Of a DNA stretch of 64,000 nucleotides, positions 1-11,204 are shown in pieces. A model generated the notes under the pieces. The model did not search any database. It saw only the letters and a program-made list of their open reading frames with translations, and had not been told where the DNA came from. The stretch is from positions 100,214,771-100,278,770 of the forward strand of contig JAVHZZ010000009.1 in NCBI GenBank assembly GCA_036250195.1. Reading direction: 5' to 3'. Source of the stretch: Mixophyes australis (Eukaryota > Chordata > Amphibia > Anura > Limnodynastidae). Numbering within the stretch: position 1 is the stretch's first letter; each line of letters begins with the position of its first letter. The translations under genes and the position numbers were made by a program.

Positions 1-524
1 CATTTCCAAATATAGAAAAAATATATTTAAATGTCCCAATGTTGTTATTGTTTTGGAACTAGACTTTCAAATCTCCTTGCGTTACAAAAAGTATGGGGCA
101 GAGGGCAACCTAACAGATTGCTCTATTTTGCTTAGCTCTCCACATCATATCATCCTTTGCAGAAGCATCATTTTTCAAGGGCTCCCCTCTGGGTGCCAGG
201 GGAGGGATCTGCATTATACAATTATACGATAGTGTATTGCATTTTTAAAATAACATTTCCTTTAGTGGAAATGTCCTTTAATGTCTATTTTCTCTATAGT
301 GTGCATATGTAATATACTGACAGTGGAAAACTGGGCATAACAGATTTGAGTTTTAAATAATTCAGAACAATGTTACTTTAATGCAAGAAAACTGAAATAG
401 ACCATTGAAATTCATTTGCTTTAAATTCACTGTGCCTTTCAGGTGTTTTAAAATGCATGTAAAGTGCACGGAAAGCTCACCTGCCCTTAAACTACAATGT
501 ACTCCTAACCTACTGAATTAATGG
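1..524. other. No feature recognised
   Basis: AT-rich sequence with no long open frame, no inverted repeat and no repeat family that I recognise. Confidence 0.5.
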
Positions 525-813
525 CATAGTTGCCAACTTTGTGACTCTGTCCTTCAGGAGGACAGGTCACGTGACAGGGGTAGGAGGGGGCATCACCATA
601 GCCACGCTTCCACTGTAAAATGCCTAAATTCACTGCATTGATTAGCTGGGGGCTGGGCTTAATGACGTGATTAAGCCCCATCCCCCGATATTAAATGCCA
701 TGAATCTCTGCATTTTTTAGGATCTAGGAGGGTTGCCTACTCTTCCGGGAGCCCGGGAGGACTCCCCGAAATTTGGGAGCCTCCTGGAAATTCCGGGAGA
801 GTAGGCAAGTATG
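525..813. mobile_element. TIR MITE, CATACTTGCC family
   Basis: The left end reads CATAGTTGCCAAC and the right end GTAGGCAAGTATG. These are inverse complements with 2 mismatches in 13. The interior is GC-richer than its flanks and carries the motif ATTCCGGGAGAGTAGGC next to the right end. The same termini bound the element at 21487-21669, and a related right half lies at 13721-13900. No target-site duplication is visible here. A non-autonomous DNA transposon is inferred; the superfamily is not established. Confidence 0.7.
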
Positions 814-1105
814 ATACTCTTTCCAGATGTTGTTTGTTTTCTATTTAGAGTATAAGCTGCAGGACACATCTTTTAAGCTTCCATAACATAAAATAAACTG
901 TTGATGTTAAACACATCTATGTGTATAAATGCCAAGCATAATCAATGTGTTTAATTAATATTTAATAATATTATTTAATGTATTCTGATGAGGAAGCTCT
1001 CTAATATATATTTTTCTGCCCCTCCCTAGTGAAATCACCAGCTACATGTTAGACAAAGTACTCTGCTCGATGATTTAGTAACACAGAGAATGTTAAAGGC
1101 TTTCA

Positions 1106-1456
1106 CAATACCATTATCACTATTGATTTATATAGCGCCACTGATTCCGCAGCGCTGTACAGAGAATTCATTCACATCAGTCCCTGCCCCATTGGAGCTT
1201 ACAGTCTAAATTCCCTAACATACACAGAGACAGACAGACAGAGACAGACAGACTAGGGTCAATTTTTGATAGCAGCCAATTAACCTACTAGTATTTTTTT
1301 GGAGTGTGGGAGGAAACCGGAGGACCCGGAGGAAACCCACGTAAACACGGGGAGAACATACAAACTCCACACAGATAAGGCCATGGTCGGGAATTGAACT
1401 CATGACCCCAGTGCTGTGAGGCAGAAGTGCTAACCACTTAGCCACCATACTACCAT
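1106..1456 (-). mobile_element. tRNA-headed V-SINE-like copy
   Basis: Read on the minus strand, this starts with a tRNA-like head (AGTGGTTAGCACTTCTGCC, then a GGTCATGAGTTCAATTCC B-box-like segment). It continues with the central block GGAGTTTGTATGTTCTCCCC and GGTTTCCTCCCACACTCC, and ends in a tail with CTGTACAGCGCTGCGGAAT and GGCGCTATATAAAT. From memory, the central block matches the conserved domain of vertebrate V-SINEs such as zebrafish DANA. The tail matches the L2-like 3' end at 58324-58800. Other copies are at 9524-9855, 35345-35672 and 50902-51168. Confidence 0.8.
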
Positions 1457-2370
1457 GAACTAATTAGTGATGACACAATTATCTATTATTACAAAAAGTA
1501 AAGTTGCTTACATGGAGACTTCTTTACGGGGATATTGATGTAATAAATGTAAAATATTTTTGGGAAAAAAAATTATTCCAAGAATTAGTCAAAATGCAGA
1601 ATTTTGTGAAAATTATTTTCTCCATAGTATGAACATTCTACACTCGCAACTACGGCTGTACATATATAGTTATATTTATGTAATATAGTTAGGCAAATAT
1701 TAATGATATAATAAACCCTATGTAATTTAAATTGCTGTGACAGCATTTATGCAAGGGACGTAAATAATTATTCATTAAAATTGCACTTTTAATGTTATCA
1801 GGTCTGTTATAAAGCACAGACCTGTTAATCAATAGCACAAGAGTCCACTGTATGTATAAGCACTATGAAAACGCATCAGAGGGCAAGAGGGAATATAATA
1901 CAAATATATTTATTATTAAACAAAATTAATCTGCGAATTTGCCAGCGTATTTTCACCTGAATTGTTCACACTCCAATCCCAACCACACCTTTAAACAGAA
2001 TGATTCCACTGTTGTCACCCCCAGCTCTCTACATAGACTATAAATTCTACTGTTTATTTAATCCAGAGAAAATGGTGAAGTAAAAGATGAACTTGACTGT
2101 TGCACCACAAAACTCGATTCATGAAAAATGTTGCAGCAATTTTGCTCATTTATTATGATGTTATATAGAGTTTTAATTTCAGAATATATTATTGTTGATT
2201 TATAGGATATTCACATCTGAATGATATAAAATAACATAACATTTACTACGAGTTATACAGTAAGTACTCTGAAATAATATGAATGTATAGCTGACGACCC
2301 CTTCTTATATAGGCCAAATTCATTCTGCTCATGGACTTATTTAATGGTATGTTATTATTATTAATTTATT

Positions 2371-2401
<31 letters not shown>

Positions 2402-3235
2402 TTATGACTTGTTTGAGTTGCCTGCTTCTCTTTATATTTTCAGTAGAATAGGTTGCAGTTCCCAGAGAGCGTGGCCATTTCTTTCCTTTAAGAACTGACA
2501 CACATAACTGAAACAAGTAATGGAGCTGATGCACTACGATTACTACTACTGTACATGCCCAGAAAAGTGGATGCACCCATATGTGTGATTCTGCCACTTA
2601 TGCCTGGAGAGGTGGGGCATGGTGGAATGTTCTGACGTAGCCCAACTACAGTAAGAAGTATGTTTGCGCAAACCAAATGCAGGCAGATGCAGACTGGTGC
2701 AAATAGAGGATGGTGATTATGATGGTCCCCAAAACTAGTTGACCAGATGTGATTGGCTATTTGTGTATAGTCCGCTTACTCTGATTGGTAATTTCTTTAT
2801 CGCTTCTGCATATATTAGGCTCTTTTGCGCATTTTAAGCAAACATTTATTTTATTCATACATGAGATGGGGAGTTGTTTCTGCTGTATTAGAGGTGTTTT
2901 ACAAGTTTTATTGAGGTGTTGATGGAGAGAATAATATGGATTCATGTAGGACATAAATGTATATGACTTATGCCTGCCATAAACCTAGTGCCGACTGGAA
3001 TGTATTTTAAGATAGTTGCCACTTTGCAAATGAATGCAATTGTGTACAATTTGCATTCATTATAAAAATAAAGAATGCAAATTGTACATGAGATTTGGGG
3101 ATCAATGGTGGACAACTCTGCATCAAACCCTATGTGACTAATTGAAACTATGTCAGATATAGATATAGATATTGACTTATTGCAGTCAGTCACAGAAGCA
3201 GTGTAAATTATATGTATTGGTAATTTAGAGAATAA
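1457..3235. other. Mostly unassigned, with an (ATT)n tract
   Basis: The only clear structure is an (ATT)n microsatellite at about 2350-2405. Short open frames on the minus strand between 2361 and 3244 have low-complexity or unremarkable translations and look like chance. Confidence 0.5.
2350..2405. repeat. (ATT)n microsatellite
   Basis: Trinucleotide ATT/TTA run with a single interruption. Confidence 0.9.
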
Positions 3236-3713
3236 GGCCCTCATTTAGAGTCAGGCGCAAAGTCCATTGCAGGCACATCCTGCACATTTCCACTAATGGG
3301 GCATGCGCAGTAAGCAACAGTTCCCTGCAGTTCCGTCTGCTTTTCAGACGCAAGTGTACATTGCGACAGCTTGAGTTTCAGTATGAGGGAAAGGGATGGA
3401 ACACAGAGTTATGTAGGCGTAACCATGAATAATTCAGATACTATGGGCCTTTACCCGCAAAAACTACCCTAGTCGGATCAAGACGCAGGCGGAACACACG
3501 CCATAGCAAGACTGAAAATGTGCATCAGGAATCAGGGGGCACAAGTAGTTAGCTAGCTGCAGGAACTGGTCGCAGCTCGGTACGGTATTACGAGTGGGAC
3601 ACAACTGGGTTTGCATGCCACTCGTAATACCCTACCAAGCTGAGGCTCACTCCCATTCCTACTCTTTCATGTTGGTCTTAGACGCACATTGCATCCGGCT
3701 CTAAATTAAGCCC
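3236..3713. mobile_element. Palindromic MITE with TAA target duplication
   Basis: The left end is GGCCCTCATTTAGAG and the right end CTCTAAATTAAGCCC, which are inverse complements with a few mismatches. TAA lies directly outside both ends (3233-3235 and 3714-3716). The interior contains a second inverted pair built on GGTATTACGAGTGGGA and CCACTCGTAATACC. The element at 22325-22729 has the same termini and the same interior pair. A 3-bp TWA duplication is typical of PIF/Harbinger transposons, so that superfamily is inferred. No transposase is present. Confidence 0.75.
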
Positions 3714-3716
3714 TAA

Positions 3717-5361
3717 GTTGGTATCCCCGCTCCAACTTAGCACAGTTGGGAAACCCACTGCAGGAGTAAATCACCACAATACTATGGCATATTAATAAAT
3801 TCTTTGTCACTTTGTATACACAGGTGGAGTACAAACTGCACCCATTACAGTACAATATATGATGTACATTTCAGAAGCATATATAGCAAATTTGAAAAGG
3901 GTAAATTGTGTCCTAATGTGTGACTTTTTAGATGTGTAGCATTGATCTATTTCTTGTTGTGACAAGGTAAACCATTCCTTTCATATCTCTGATTTTAAAA
4001 TTGCTGCGGCAAAGGGCTTTGTAACAAGGTTAGCAAAACATTTCTTTGTCGTGCTCTAAATTACTAGAGTGGTTTGCTGAGCACACTAAAATGAGAGTAC
4101 ACCTAAGTACTGTATGTTCAATAAAATGAAATCCTTATGGAATTTCCTTCAGAATACTTTCTATCACAAGGTGAGACTATAAGTATGGAAAGTAAACAAA
4201 TCATTATACTTGGAAGAACATTATCTTTGCAAATATAACTCGACTTATGCAGCTTCAATTGACATAATGGACTAAAATGTAGATATTAGTAAAGTTACTG
4301 CAAAATGTCACACAAATTGAATTTTGTGATAGAACAGGTCATTTTGCAGAACTGACCAATCCACGAAGTGGGGGTTATGTAGAGTCGGTAATAAGTCCCA
4401 CTCATATGAGCAACAAGCGCTTTGTCTTACTGCACATGCACAGTAAAGATATTTGCATCTCAGTGTGCTCAGACTGCTCTCTCCTTTGCGCTTCTATATT
4501 CTTAGAGAGGCAAAACTGTGGAGTGAATGTGCAGACACTAAGTACAGTAAGGACGTGTTAATGCTTACTGTACTCACATACTATGCTGAGAGGCAATTAG
4601 CTGCAGATACACCTCCTAGAGGTACTGGCAAAATCAGAGGTACAATAACTATGGATCCCCCTGAAATTACCAGTACCAGCACTAGGCTGTCTGCCAGGGC
4701 TGGTGGCAGTATAGCATGGCGTCCCTCTGCCATAGTGACAACCAGTCCTAGTTTCTTCAGCAAAGGGATGGATTCCCTCTCCCTAGGTTTAACTAACCCC
4801 ATGATGAATAGCATTAGGGCTAGTCTGACATCCTTGGAACATTGGAAGTGGGTGTATTGGTACAAAATAGATTTAAATACGCATTCTGTCTATGGCGCAC
4901 TACAAGTCCCTCCATGCCCAGGCCACCATTAAGTGTTTGGGCATGCTCGTATCTGTAGGGAAAAATGTAATGAATACAAGGACACCATTGTAAAAAATAT
5001 TTTGATTGAAAGAAACACATGTTAAAGCTTTTAGCGGTCATTTAGTTATATTTATAAATGGATATTTATATTTCAGCCTCGGCTGAAATTCAGCCTTCTG
5101 AAGAACATAAAATATTTTCTTAATAATACATAATTACTTGCATTTACAAAGTGGTTTAAATATCAATGGCTAAAAAATGATCTGATAACATAGTTCTGAC
5201 ATAATTTGCACATTTAACTGTTTCTATTTACATAGAGCAAAGAACACTTTAAATATAATTTTTCTGTGAATTAGTTATTAGAATAAGGGTATACTGCCAA
5301 TTTATTATTAATGATCATATATAAAAACTGAAGTAGAAATACAGTGATGAAAAAACAATTA
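3717..5361. other. Unassigned, one ORF open on both strands
   Basis: A 159-codon plus-strand frame (4453-4932) and an overlapping 94-codon minus-strand frame (4581-4865) are the longest here. Neither translation shows a motif I recognise. The GC content is locally higher, which lowers stop density, so both may be chance or part of an unrecognised repeat. Confidence 0.4.
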
Positions 5362-5489
5362 CCGTATATACTCGAGTATAAGTCGACCCGAATATAAGCC
5401 GAGGCACCTAATTTTACCACAAAAAACTGGGAAAACTTATTGACTCGAGTATAAGTCTATGGTGGGAAATGCAGCAGCTACTGGTAAAT

Positions 5490-6214
5490 ACTGATAAATT
5501 TCCTGGACGCATAGGACAGAGTGCACAGTGATGTAAAGTAAATAAAATTAAGTTTTATTAATATTCAGTATAACAGTATAGATGGGTTGCAGCCATAACT
5601 ATTAATATACATGTAAGAACCAATATACAATATAAGCAGCACAAAGGTACACAAGAGGCATTGGCACAAATGGCGAGCAAGATTGGATTGTGAATAGTAC
5701 ATATAAACCACAGTTGGAATGATGCTCTGTTGGAGCTATTATAGTCCTCTATATTGATAAAGCAACGAGAAAACAGTCAATTCCTATGTAGGTGTGGTGG
5801 AAATGGAAATCCTCCTTAGTGTTGTCTCAGTTGTCAAACTGTTTCTGTGGAGGAGACCCAGGGTGGGCTGATGATTGAGGACTTACCCTCACATAAACGA
5901 GCTGGCGATGTCCTCTAGGGATCCTGTTTTGTGCTGCTTGTGTCCAGTGCCGTGACAGCGCTTGTGCAGTAATGTTGAAAGACTGATGCAGAAGTTGCGA
6001 TCAGTCTCGGGTGAAGACTGCGCATGCGCCAAAAAAAGTATAATTGCTTCTACGGAGGCGAAGATCAGAGGCAGTATTTGATGCCACTCAGGTGGGCGGA
6101 CTGATGGTTGATGCTTTGACAGGTTAATCCAACGCGTTTCGTACCCCGGGGATATCGCACACTGCTGCCGCCGGCCACCTCAAGCAGGTACTTTTCATTG
6201 TGGTCCTAAAGCAT
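5490..6214 (-). mobile_element. Penelope-like 3' region, nested
   Basis: On the minus strand this contains a GAAACGCGTTGG box preceded by a short CCCCGGGG stem (6126-6160), then about 600 bp of untranslated-looking sequence ending near 5500 with AATAAAACTTAATTTTATT. The box and order match the Penelope-like copies at 45868-47110 and 56333-57032. There is no protein-coding part, so the copy is 5' truncated. It lies inside the TIR element 5362-6295 and is therefore younger than it. No clear TSD is visible. Confidence 0.6.
6126..6160 (-). other. Hammerhead-like box, degenerate
   Basis: The minus strand reads GCGATATCCCCGGGG followed by TACGAAACGCGTTGG. Penelope-like elements are known to carry hammerhead ribozymes with CTGATGA, a stem, then GAAAC. 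Here GAAAC and the stem are present but CTGATGA is replaced by GCGATAT, so activity is not expected. Confidence 0.4.
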
Positions 6215-6295
6215 CACTCATGTATAAGCCGAGGGGGGGCTTTTCCAGCACAAAAAATGTGCTGAAAAACTCGGCTTATACTCGAGTATATACGG

Positions 6296-7310
6296 TAATA
6301 ATGTATAATTGCTTAACTGAATAGCTACTGGTTTGTGTAAAAAGTACGCAAAAAAGGGCACCTAGCTCAAGAATGACCAAAATCAAATGAAAATGACAAA
6401 CTTTTGTTGCAGACACATCAGATTGTCAAGTTGGAAAAACCCAAAAAACAGTAGCTACTTGGTAACCAATTGAAGACTATATTATTTCTCTTTCCTGGAT
6501 TGAGATCATGGTTGTACTATCTTTTCATCATCCACCATTATTAGGATCACACTTAATATTTATATATATATGGCACTTTTGCTATTATTAGATTTATATA
6601 GTGTGTGTATGTATGTATGTATGTGTTTATTCACATGCTGGGACCTATATGTTCATGCGTGTGATGCTTGTTGTGCACCTCTGCATTAGTGCACACACGT
6701 TAATAGATTAAGTGATTTGTGATTAGTTTTCGTTTTTACTTTTGATATATATTTTTAGTCTGTATGTTCATCTGGTCATATTTTTAGTGCCTGCAATTCA
6801 TTTACCTATAGTTTTAAAGAAAACCACTCTTTCTTCGAATTATTCCGCCTTCATGAATCATCAGAGATTATTATGATGGTTAAATTTATTTAACGTGTTT
6901 ATCTTCTATTTATGATTATATTTCATATATACAAAAAATATATATTTGTATATATTTAATGTATATGATTGTTGGGTATTATACATTATTGTTTTTTTTC
7001 AGTGCTGTATTTCTTCTTCCGTTTTTAGTTTTTGTTTTTTGTTAGGACATTTGGCAAGGTCCTTACTTACCGATACGATTTTAGATACCATTTTTTTTCA
7101 AGTTTAGAGATAACTAGCCCAGCGCTAGATTTCTTTTGTCTTTTCTAACGATCAGACATGTAACTTTTGCATACATCAACATATGTCGTGGTTATTAAAC
7201 AATGGATACTGGTTTCATGTAAATATATCTACATTCTTCACCCCGTAACACCATATATTTATCCATTTAAAATTAGTCATAAAAATTGATTTTAAATATA
7301 AATATATTTT

Positions 7311-7312
<2 letters not shown>
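6296..7312. other. Unassigned AT-rich stretch
   Basis: Contains a short (GTAT)n-like tract at about 6603-6624 and several T-rich runs. No coding or mobile-element signal was seen. Confidence 0.5.

Positions 7313-7356
<44 letters not shown>
7313..7356. repeat. (TA)n abutting a Helitron 3' end
   Basis: Uninterrupted TA dinucleotides running directly into the Helitron terminus at 7358. Confidence 0.9.
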
Positions 7357-7360
<4 letters not shown>

Positions 7361-7368
7361 TTAACCCG

Positions 7369-7385
7369 TGCATGATACTCATGCA
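7369..7385 (-). other. Helitron 3' terminal hairpin
   Basis: TGCATGA, 3-nt loop, TCATGCA: a perfect 7-bp stem. A short hairpin about 10 nt from the 3' end is the usual rolling-circle termination signal of Helitrons. The same hairpin occurs at 41466-41482. Confidence 0.8.
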
Positions 7386-7694
7386 TTCTAGTCAAATCAA
7401 GCTACTTAAGGTGTTAAAAAGGTTCTTGTCATGCATTTGGGGCTAGGCCAGGCCTCCTCAGGGGAAGAGCGTTACTTCCCGACGTAAGCGCCCTTTTTTA
7501 ACGTGGTTTTGTCCACATGTCATTATCACCTCATCATTCTTCTCCATTACCTCATCCTTCATCTTCAACGCCACATCCTTAATCTCCATCGTCTTACTGT
7601 TCTAAAACCTCTCGATACACAACGTTTCTGCTAAACACCTTATCGCTGTGCTCAATCAGTCTTCCTTGAAGGGCAGTATTCATAACCTGCATTT

Positions 7695-8069
7695 TCACAT
7701 CACTGCTTCTCGTGAAAATGCGACATACAATTGTCCATGACCAAAGACAGGCTCTGGTAAATAAATACCCACACGGTCAAGTGTTTGACCCTGTGACTTG
7801 TTAATGGTCATAGCAAATGCTGCCTTCAAAGGGAACTGCCGCCGTCTTAGCTTAAACGGCAGTCCTGTTTCGGATGGACATAAGTCAATCCGAGGTATCA
7901 TCACCTTCTCTCCTTCAGCAGAGCCAGTCAAAACTTCTGCTTGTATCACATTCGTTTTCAGTGCTGTCACTACTAATCGAGTGCCATTGCACAGTCCTCT
8001 CTTAACATTCAGATTTCTCAATAGCATAATAATGCTTCCGACTTTCAATCTTAATCTGTGCCTTGACAT
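7695..8069 (-). pseudogene. Helitron RepHel helicase C-terminus
   Basis: The 124-codon frame encodes the last part of the SF1B (Pif1-type) helicase that unwinds DNA during Helitron rolling-circle transposition. Visible family motifs are LLRNLNVKRGLCNGTRL, then MTINKSQGQTLDRVG (helicase motif V region) and GQLYVAFSR (motif VI). The apparent ATG is at the deletion joint and is not a natural start. Just after YVAFSR the frame lacks 7 bp (TACGGAG) that are present at the matching place of the copy at 41046-41255, so it ends early at EAVM. The remaining C-terminal codons lie in another frame between about 7620 and 7694. A non-functional fragment. Confidence 0.9.
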
Positions 8070-8127
8070 TCAATTGGATGAGCACTTTCTGAGAAAATAG
8101 TTTTTTCCACACACACGCCGCTAGGCT

Positions 8128-8131
8128 TATA

Positions 8132-8218
<87 letters not shown>
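8128..8218. repeat. (TA)n abutting a Helitron 5' end
   Basis: Nearly pure TA dinucleotides with isolated T/G interruptions, directly outside the Helitron 5' terminus. Confidence 0.9.
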
Positions 8219-8221
<3 letters not shown>

Positions 8222-9078
8222 TTATTCCCAAACACGGCAGTTTTGTTTGCTATTGCCATAGCTACATTTGTGTTGTAAATATTGTTTTGTTAAACACTGT
8301 ATTAAGCTGTGTGTGCATCAGACATTTGTAAAAGAAGAAAAACAATGTTAAAAGTGGCTTTTATCTGTAGAAAAGGTGAGTTCTGATGTAATTGCTTATG
8401 ATGAGCGAGTTCTGATATCATCACTTTACTGTTCAGTCTAAAAATGTTATTATAAGGAATAACACATCCCCATACAGCAAATTAATATGGACACTAGAAG
8501 TCACCTCGGCTTTCTGTGACCTATATAAAAGCACAGAGCCTGCGGCTTTGTGTCTATATATAGTCCCAAAACTAGTTGGTGACCTCAGATATACTTTTCA
8601 GCAGGGGTACAATATCCCACTTTTATATTGTGCATATACAGTTTTTATTACAACTTTATTTATTTAAGAACAAAGGTTCAGAAATTATGAATGGAGAGAA
8701 TACTCCATATTTAAGATACAGGGAAGTATCAAGTCAAGAGAGTATAATGTTAATGCAATTGTAATAGATGTATCTTGCTTCAATGAATTAAACAGGAAAA
8801 GGACAGTATTTAAGGCAAAAACCGAAATAATGTGCTGGAAATATGTCATACTCAACCAGGTGGTAACCTGGTCATGAGCCAGCCGTAATTTCATTAGGCA
8901 CTTTCTGTGATAACACAGTGGCAAAAATGATGCCATTTGGAAGCAATCTGGCTCTAATACAGAATCATTAAATTAGAAGGTTTGCCAAAGCATCTACGGT
9001 TGAGACACTATTCGTAATTGAAATTCATAATTGAAATATACTAATTAGCACTACCAGAAATGTTCTCTTTTTCTATGC

Positions 9079-9113
<35 letters not shown>

Positions 9114-9523
9114 GTTTTGTATGATCATCAGCAAGTACCATCTATTGCATGATACGCTTTCAGTGTTTGATATGCTTTAAACATGTTTTCCGCCAGCATA
9201 TATATTTTACATAGTATGCTGGTTCACACAAATCTAAAGACATATGCAGCTCAGCGTACCCCCATAATTCTGGGTGTTTTTTTGGATGCATTTTTCATCT
9301 GCGTTTTTTATGTACAATTCATGCAACTCTACATCAGGCCCAAAGTTAGCAAGTTGAGAATTTTCATGTATCATTTATTTATTGTTATTTTGTATATGTA
9401 CTAATTAATATTGTTTTATCGACCCTTTATTTACCGACCACCACGGGCTCCCAAAACACACTGACCATTCTGGATATACAGATATAGGAAATCCAAAGCC
9501 ATGTGACATACACACAGTTCAAT
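8219..9523. other. Unassigned
   Basis: An (ATT)n run lies at about 9084-9113. The small frames at 8576-8764 and 9183-9404 have no recognisable motif. Confidence 0.5.
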
Positions 9524-9855
9524 GCATCATCATCATCATCATCTATTTATATAGCGTCACTAATTACGCAGCGCTGTACAGAGAACACACTCACATCAGT
9601 CCCTGTCCCATTGGGGCTTACAGTCTAAATTTCCTAACACACAGACAGAGAGAGACTAGGGTCAATTTGATAGCAGCCAATTAACCTACTAGTATGTTTT
9701 TAGAGTGTGGGAGGAAACCGGAGCACCCAGAGGAAACCCACGCAAACACAGGAAGAACATACAAACTCCACACAGATAAGGCCATGGTCAGGAATCGAAC
9801 TCATGACCTTAGTGCTGTGAGGCAGAAGTGCTAACCACTAAGCCACCGTGATGCC
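9524..9855 (-). mobile_element. tRNA-headed V-SINE-like copy with (GAT)n tail
   Basis: Same structure as the copy at 1106-1456. The minus strand runs from a tRNA-like head (near 9855) through the V-type central block to a tail ending in GATGATGATGATGATG (9527-9543). The copy is well preserved and shows the tail motif TTTAGACTGTAAGC followed by CAGGGACTGATGTGAG. Confidence 0.85.
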
Positions 9856-11204
9856 TAATGCATTCAATGACCATTGCACCAAAGTATAACTTACCTTGAG
9901 TATGACTAGGTGGAGGATACAAAGTAGCCACACACAACATGCCAGAAAAACACACAAGTGAAACTTTAGACTAGTTTTGTTCATTTTTTGGCAGCCAACA
10001 AAACAAAATGGCAACATGATCAATTCGACCATTACCATCTACAAATTTTGAATCCAATGTTTAGATTTCCCAAGTTAAATTTCTCTACTAACATATTATT
10101 TCATATGACAGAAAAATACTCCTAAGGTGCTTAATTCACCCATAATTTGTACCAGACCATATTTTACTCCTCAAAATTGTTTGGACGTTGCAAGCTTACA
10201 TTTTCTTAGAATCCAGCATGACAGCTCACATCTATAATAGAATGTAGGGATTATTTCACTCCACATGGCCAGAAAAATATTTATATTTTCTTTTGCATGT
10301 TTCACTAGAAACTTTTTTATTCCTTTGCCTATTTAATTAAATTGCTGTTTGCTTTGGGGGTGTTTCTTGGGGTGATATTAAATGGAACATTTCTCATAGC
10401 ATCATGGGATAGCTATAATTTTTTACTTGACATTATAGAGAGAAAAATTGTAAAACAGAAAAAAATAATCTTAATTATGGTTTCAGTGTAGTTAGTGCTA
10501 CCCAGAAATACAACCCTAGATGTATTTTGCGACTTGCGATAATTACAGGATTGTCAAATACAGGTAAGTTATAGAGTTGATCTACTATTGAGAGTTTTAA
10601 TAAAGTTTATATATGTTACCTGTAATTTCCAGGCATTCTACGTGAACTGTTTTTAGGTATAGTATGTAATAGACATATACTATGAAAACATGGTGTATAC
10701 ATGAAGATTGTTATCCACTGTACCACCCCAGCAGGGCCTGATTAGGGGTTCAGACCACCCTATTGGGGGTCCTCTTCTTTCTAGCAACTTACAATCCATT
10801 GGTGTTAAACAAACGCCACATGAATGACAACTAACTACTCCTTGCAGAACCGCAATGTGAATGACAGACTAGGTCATCCGTCAGCTTCTATCAAATACAG
10901 AATGTCTTCATTCTGATCTGGTCAGGGTGTGGGAAAGCCTCTTTGTATTGGTAATTAATGGTGTGGTTTCACCACTAAACGTAGCGTGCAAAATTGACAC
11001 AATTTAGTTCATCAATAAAATGTATCAATTGACTGCATTGTACAAGTGAAGCTCGTTGCGGTTAGTGGTGAAACCCCACATGGACTCTTACTACTAATAA
11101 TTCTCACTTCACCCAGTCACACTTGGGGTATCAGTAAAGGAGGACTTGCACCTTATTTCCTTCCCATCGGTATTGTTAACACTTGAGTGAGTCAAGTGGC
11201 AGGG
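9856..11204. other. Mostly unassigned, with an inverted pair near 11 kb
   Basis: No gene was seen. An inverted pair, GTGTGGTTTCACCACTAA (from 10962) and TTAGTGGTGAAACCCCAC (to 11079), suggests a small decayed MITE. The right arm and the sequence after it resemble 22795-22860. Confidence 0.5.

Larger units (their letters stand above)
5362..6295. mobile_element. TIR element (CCGTATATACTCGAG) split by a later insertion
   Basis: The ends are CCGTATATACTCGAGTATAA and its inverse TATACTCGAGTATATACGG, each flanked by TA (or TTA/TAA). A second TATAAGCCGAG motif follows in both arms. Only about 125 bp of the left half and 80 bp of the right half belong to this element; the middle is the Penelope-like fragment at 5490-6214. 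A non-autonomous DNA transposon with a TA-type duplication is inferred. I have seen these ends in several vertebrate genomes but cannot name the family with certainty. Confidence 0.75.
7358..8127 (-). mobile_element. Helitron, internally deleted (copy 1)
   Basis: The minus strand carries a 5' end (GCCTAGCGGCGTGTGTGTGG, then AACTATTTTCTCA), the C-terminus of a Pif1-like helicase, a 3' untranslated part, and a 17-nt hairpin (7369-7385) about 10 nt from the 3' end. Both termini are shared with the second Helitron at 40863-41493, but the internal breakpoints differ. Here the 5' segment joins the helicase near 8066-8072, right after CAATTGA. The element has (TA)n on both sides. The Rep/HUH domain and most of the helicase are missing, so it could only move with help from another copy. 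Confidence 0.85.

Noticed and set aside
4453..4932. 159-codon ORF as a host gene
   Set aside because: An overlapping antisense frame of 94 codons is also open, no motif is visible, and no neighbouring exon was found.
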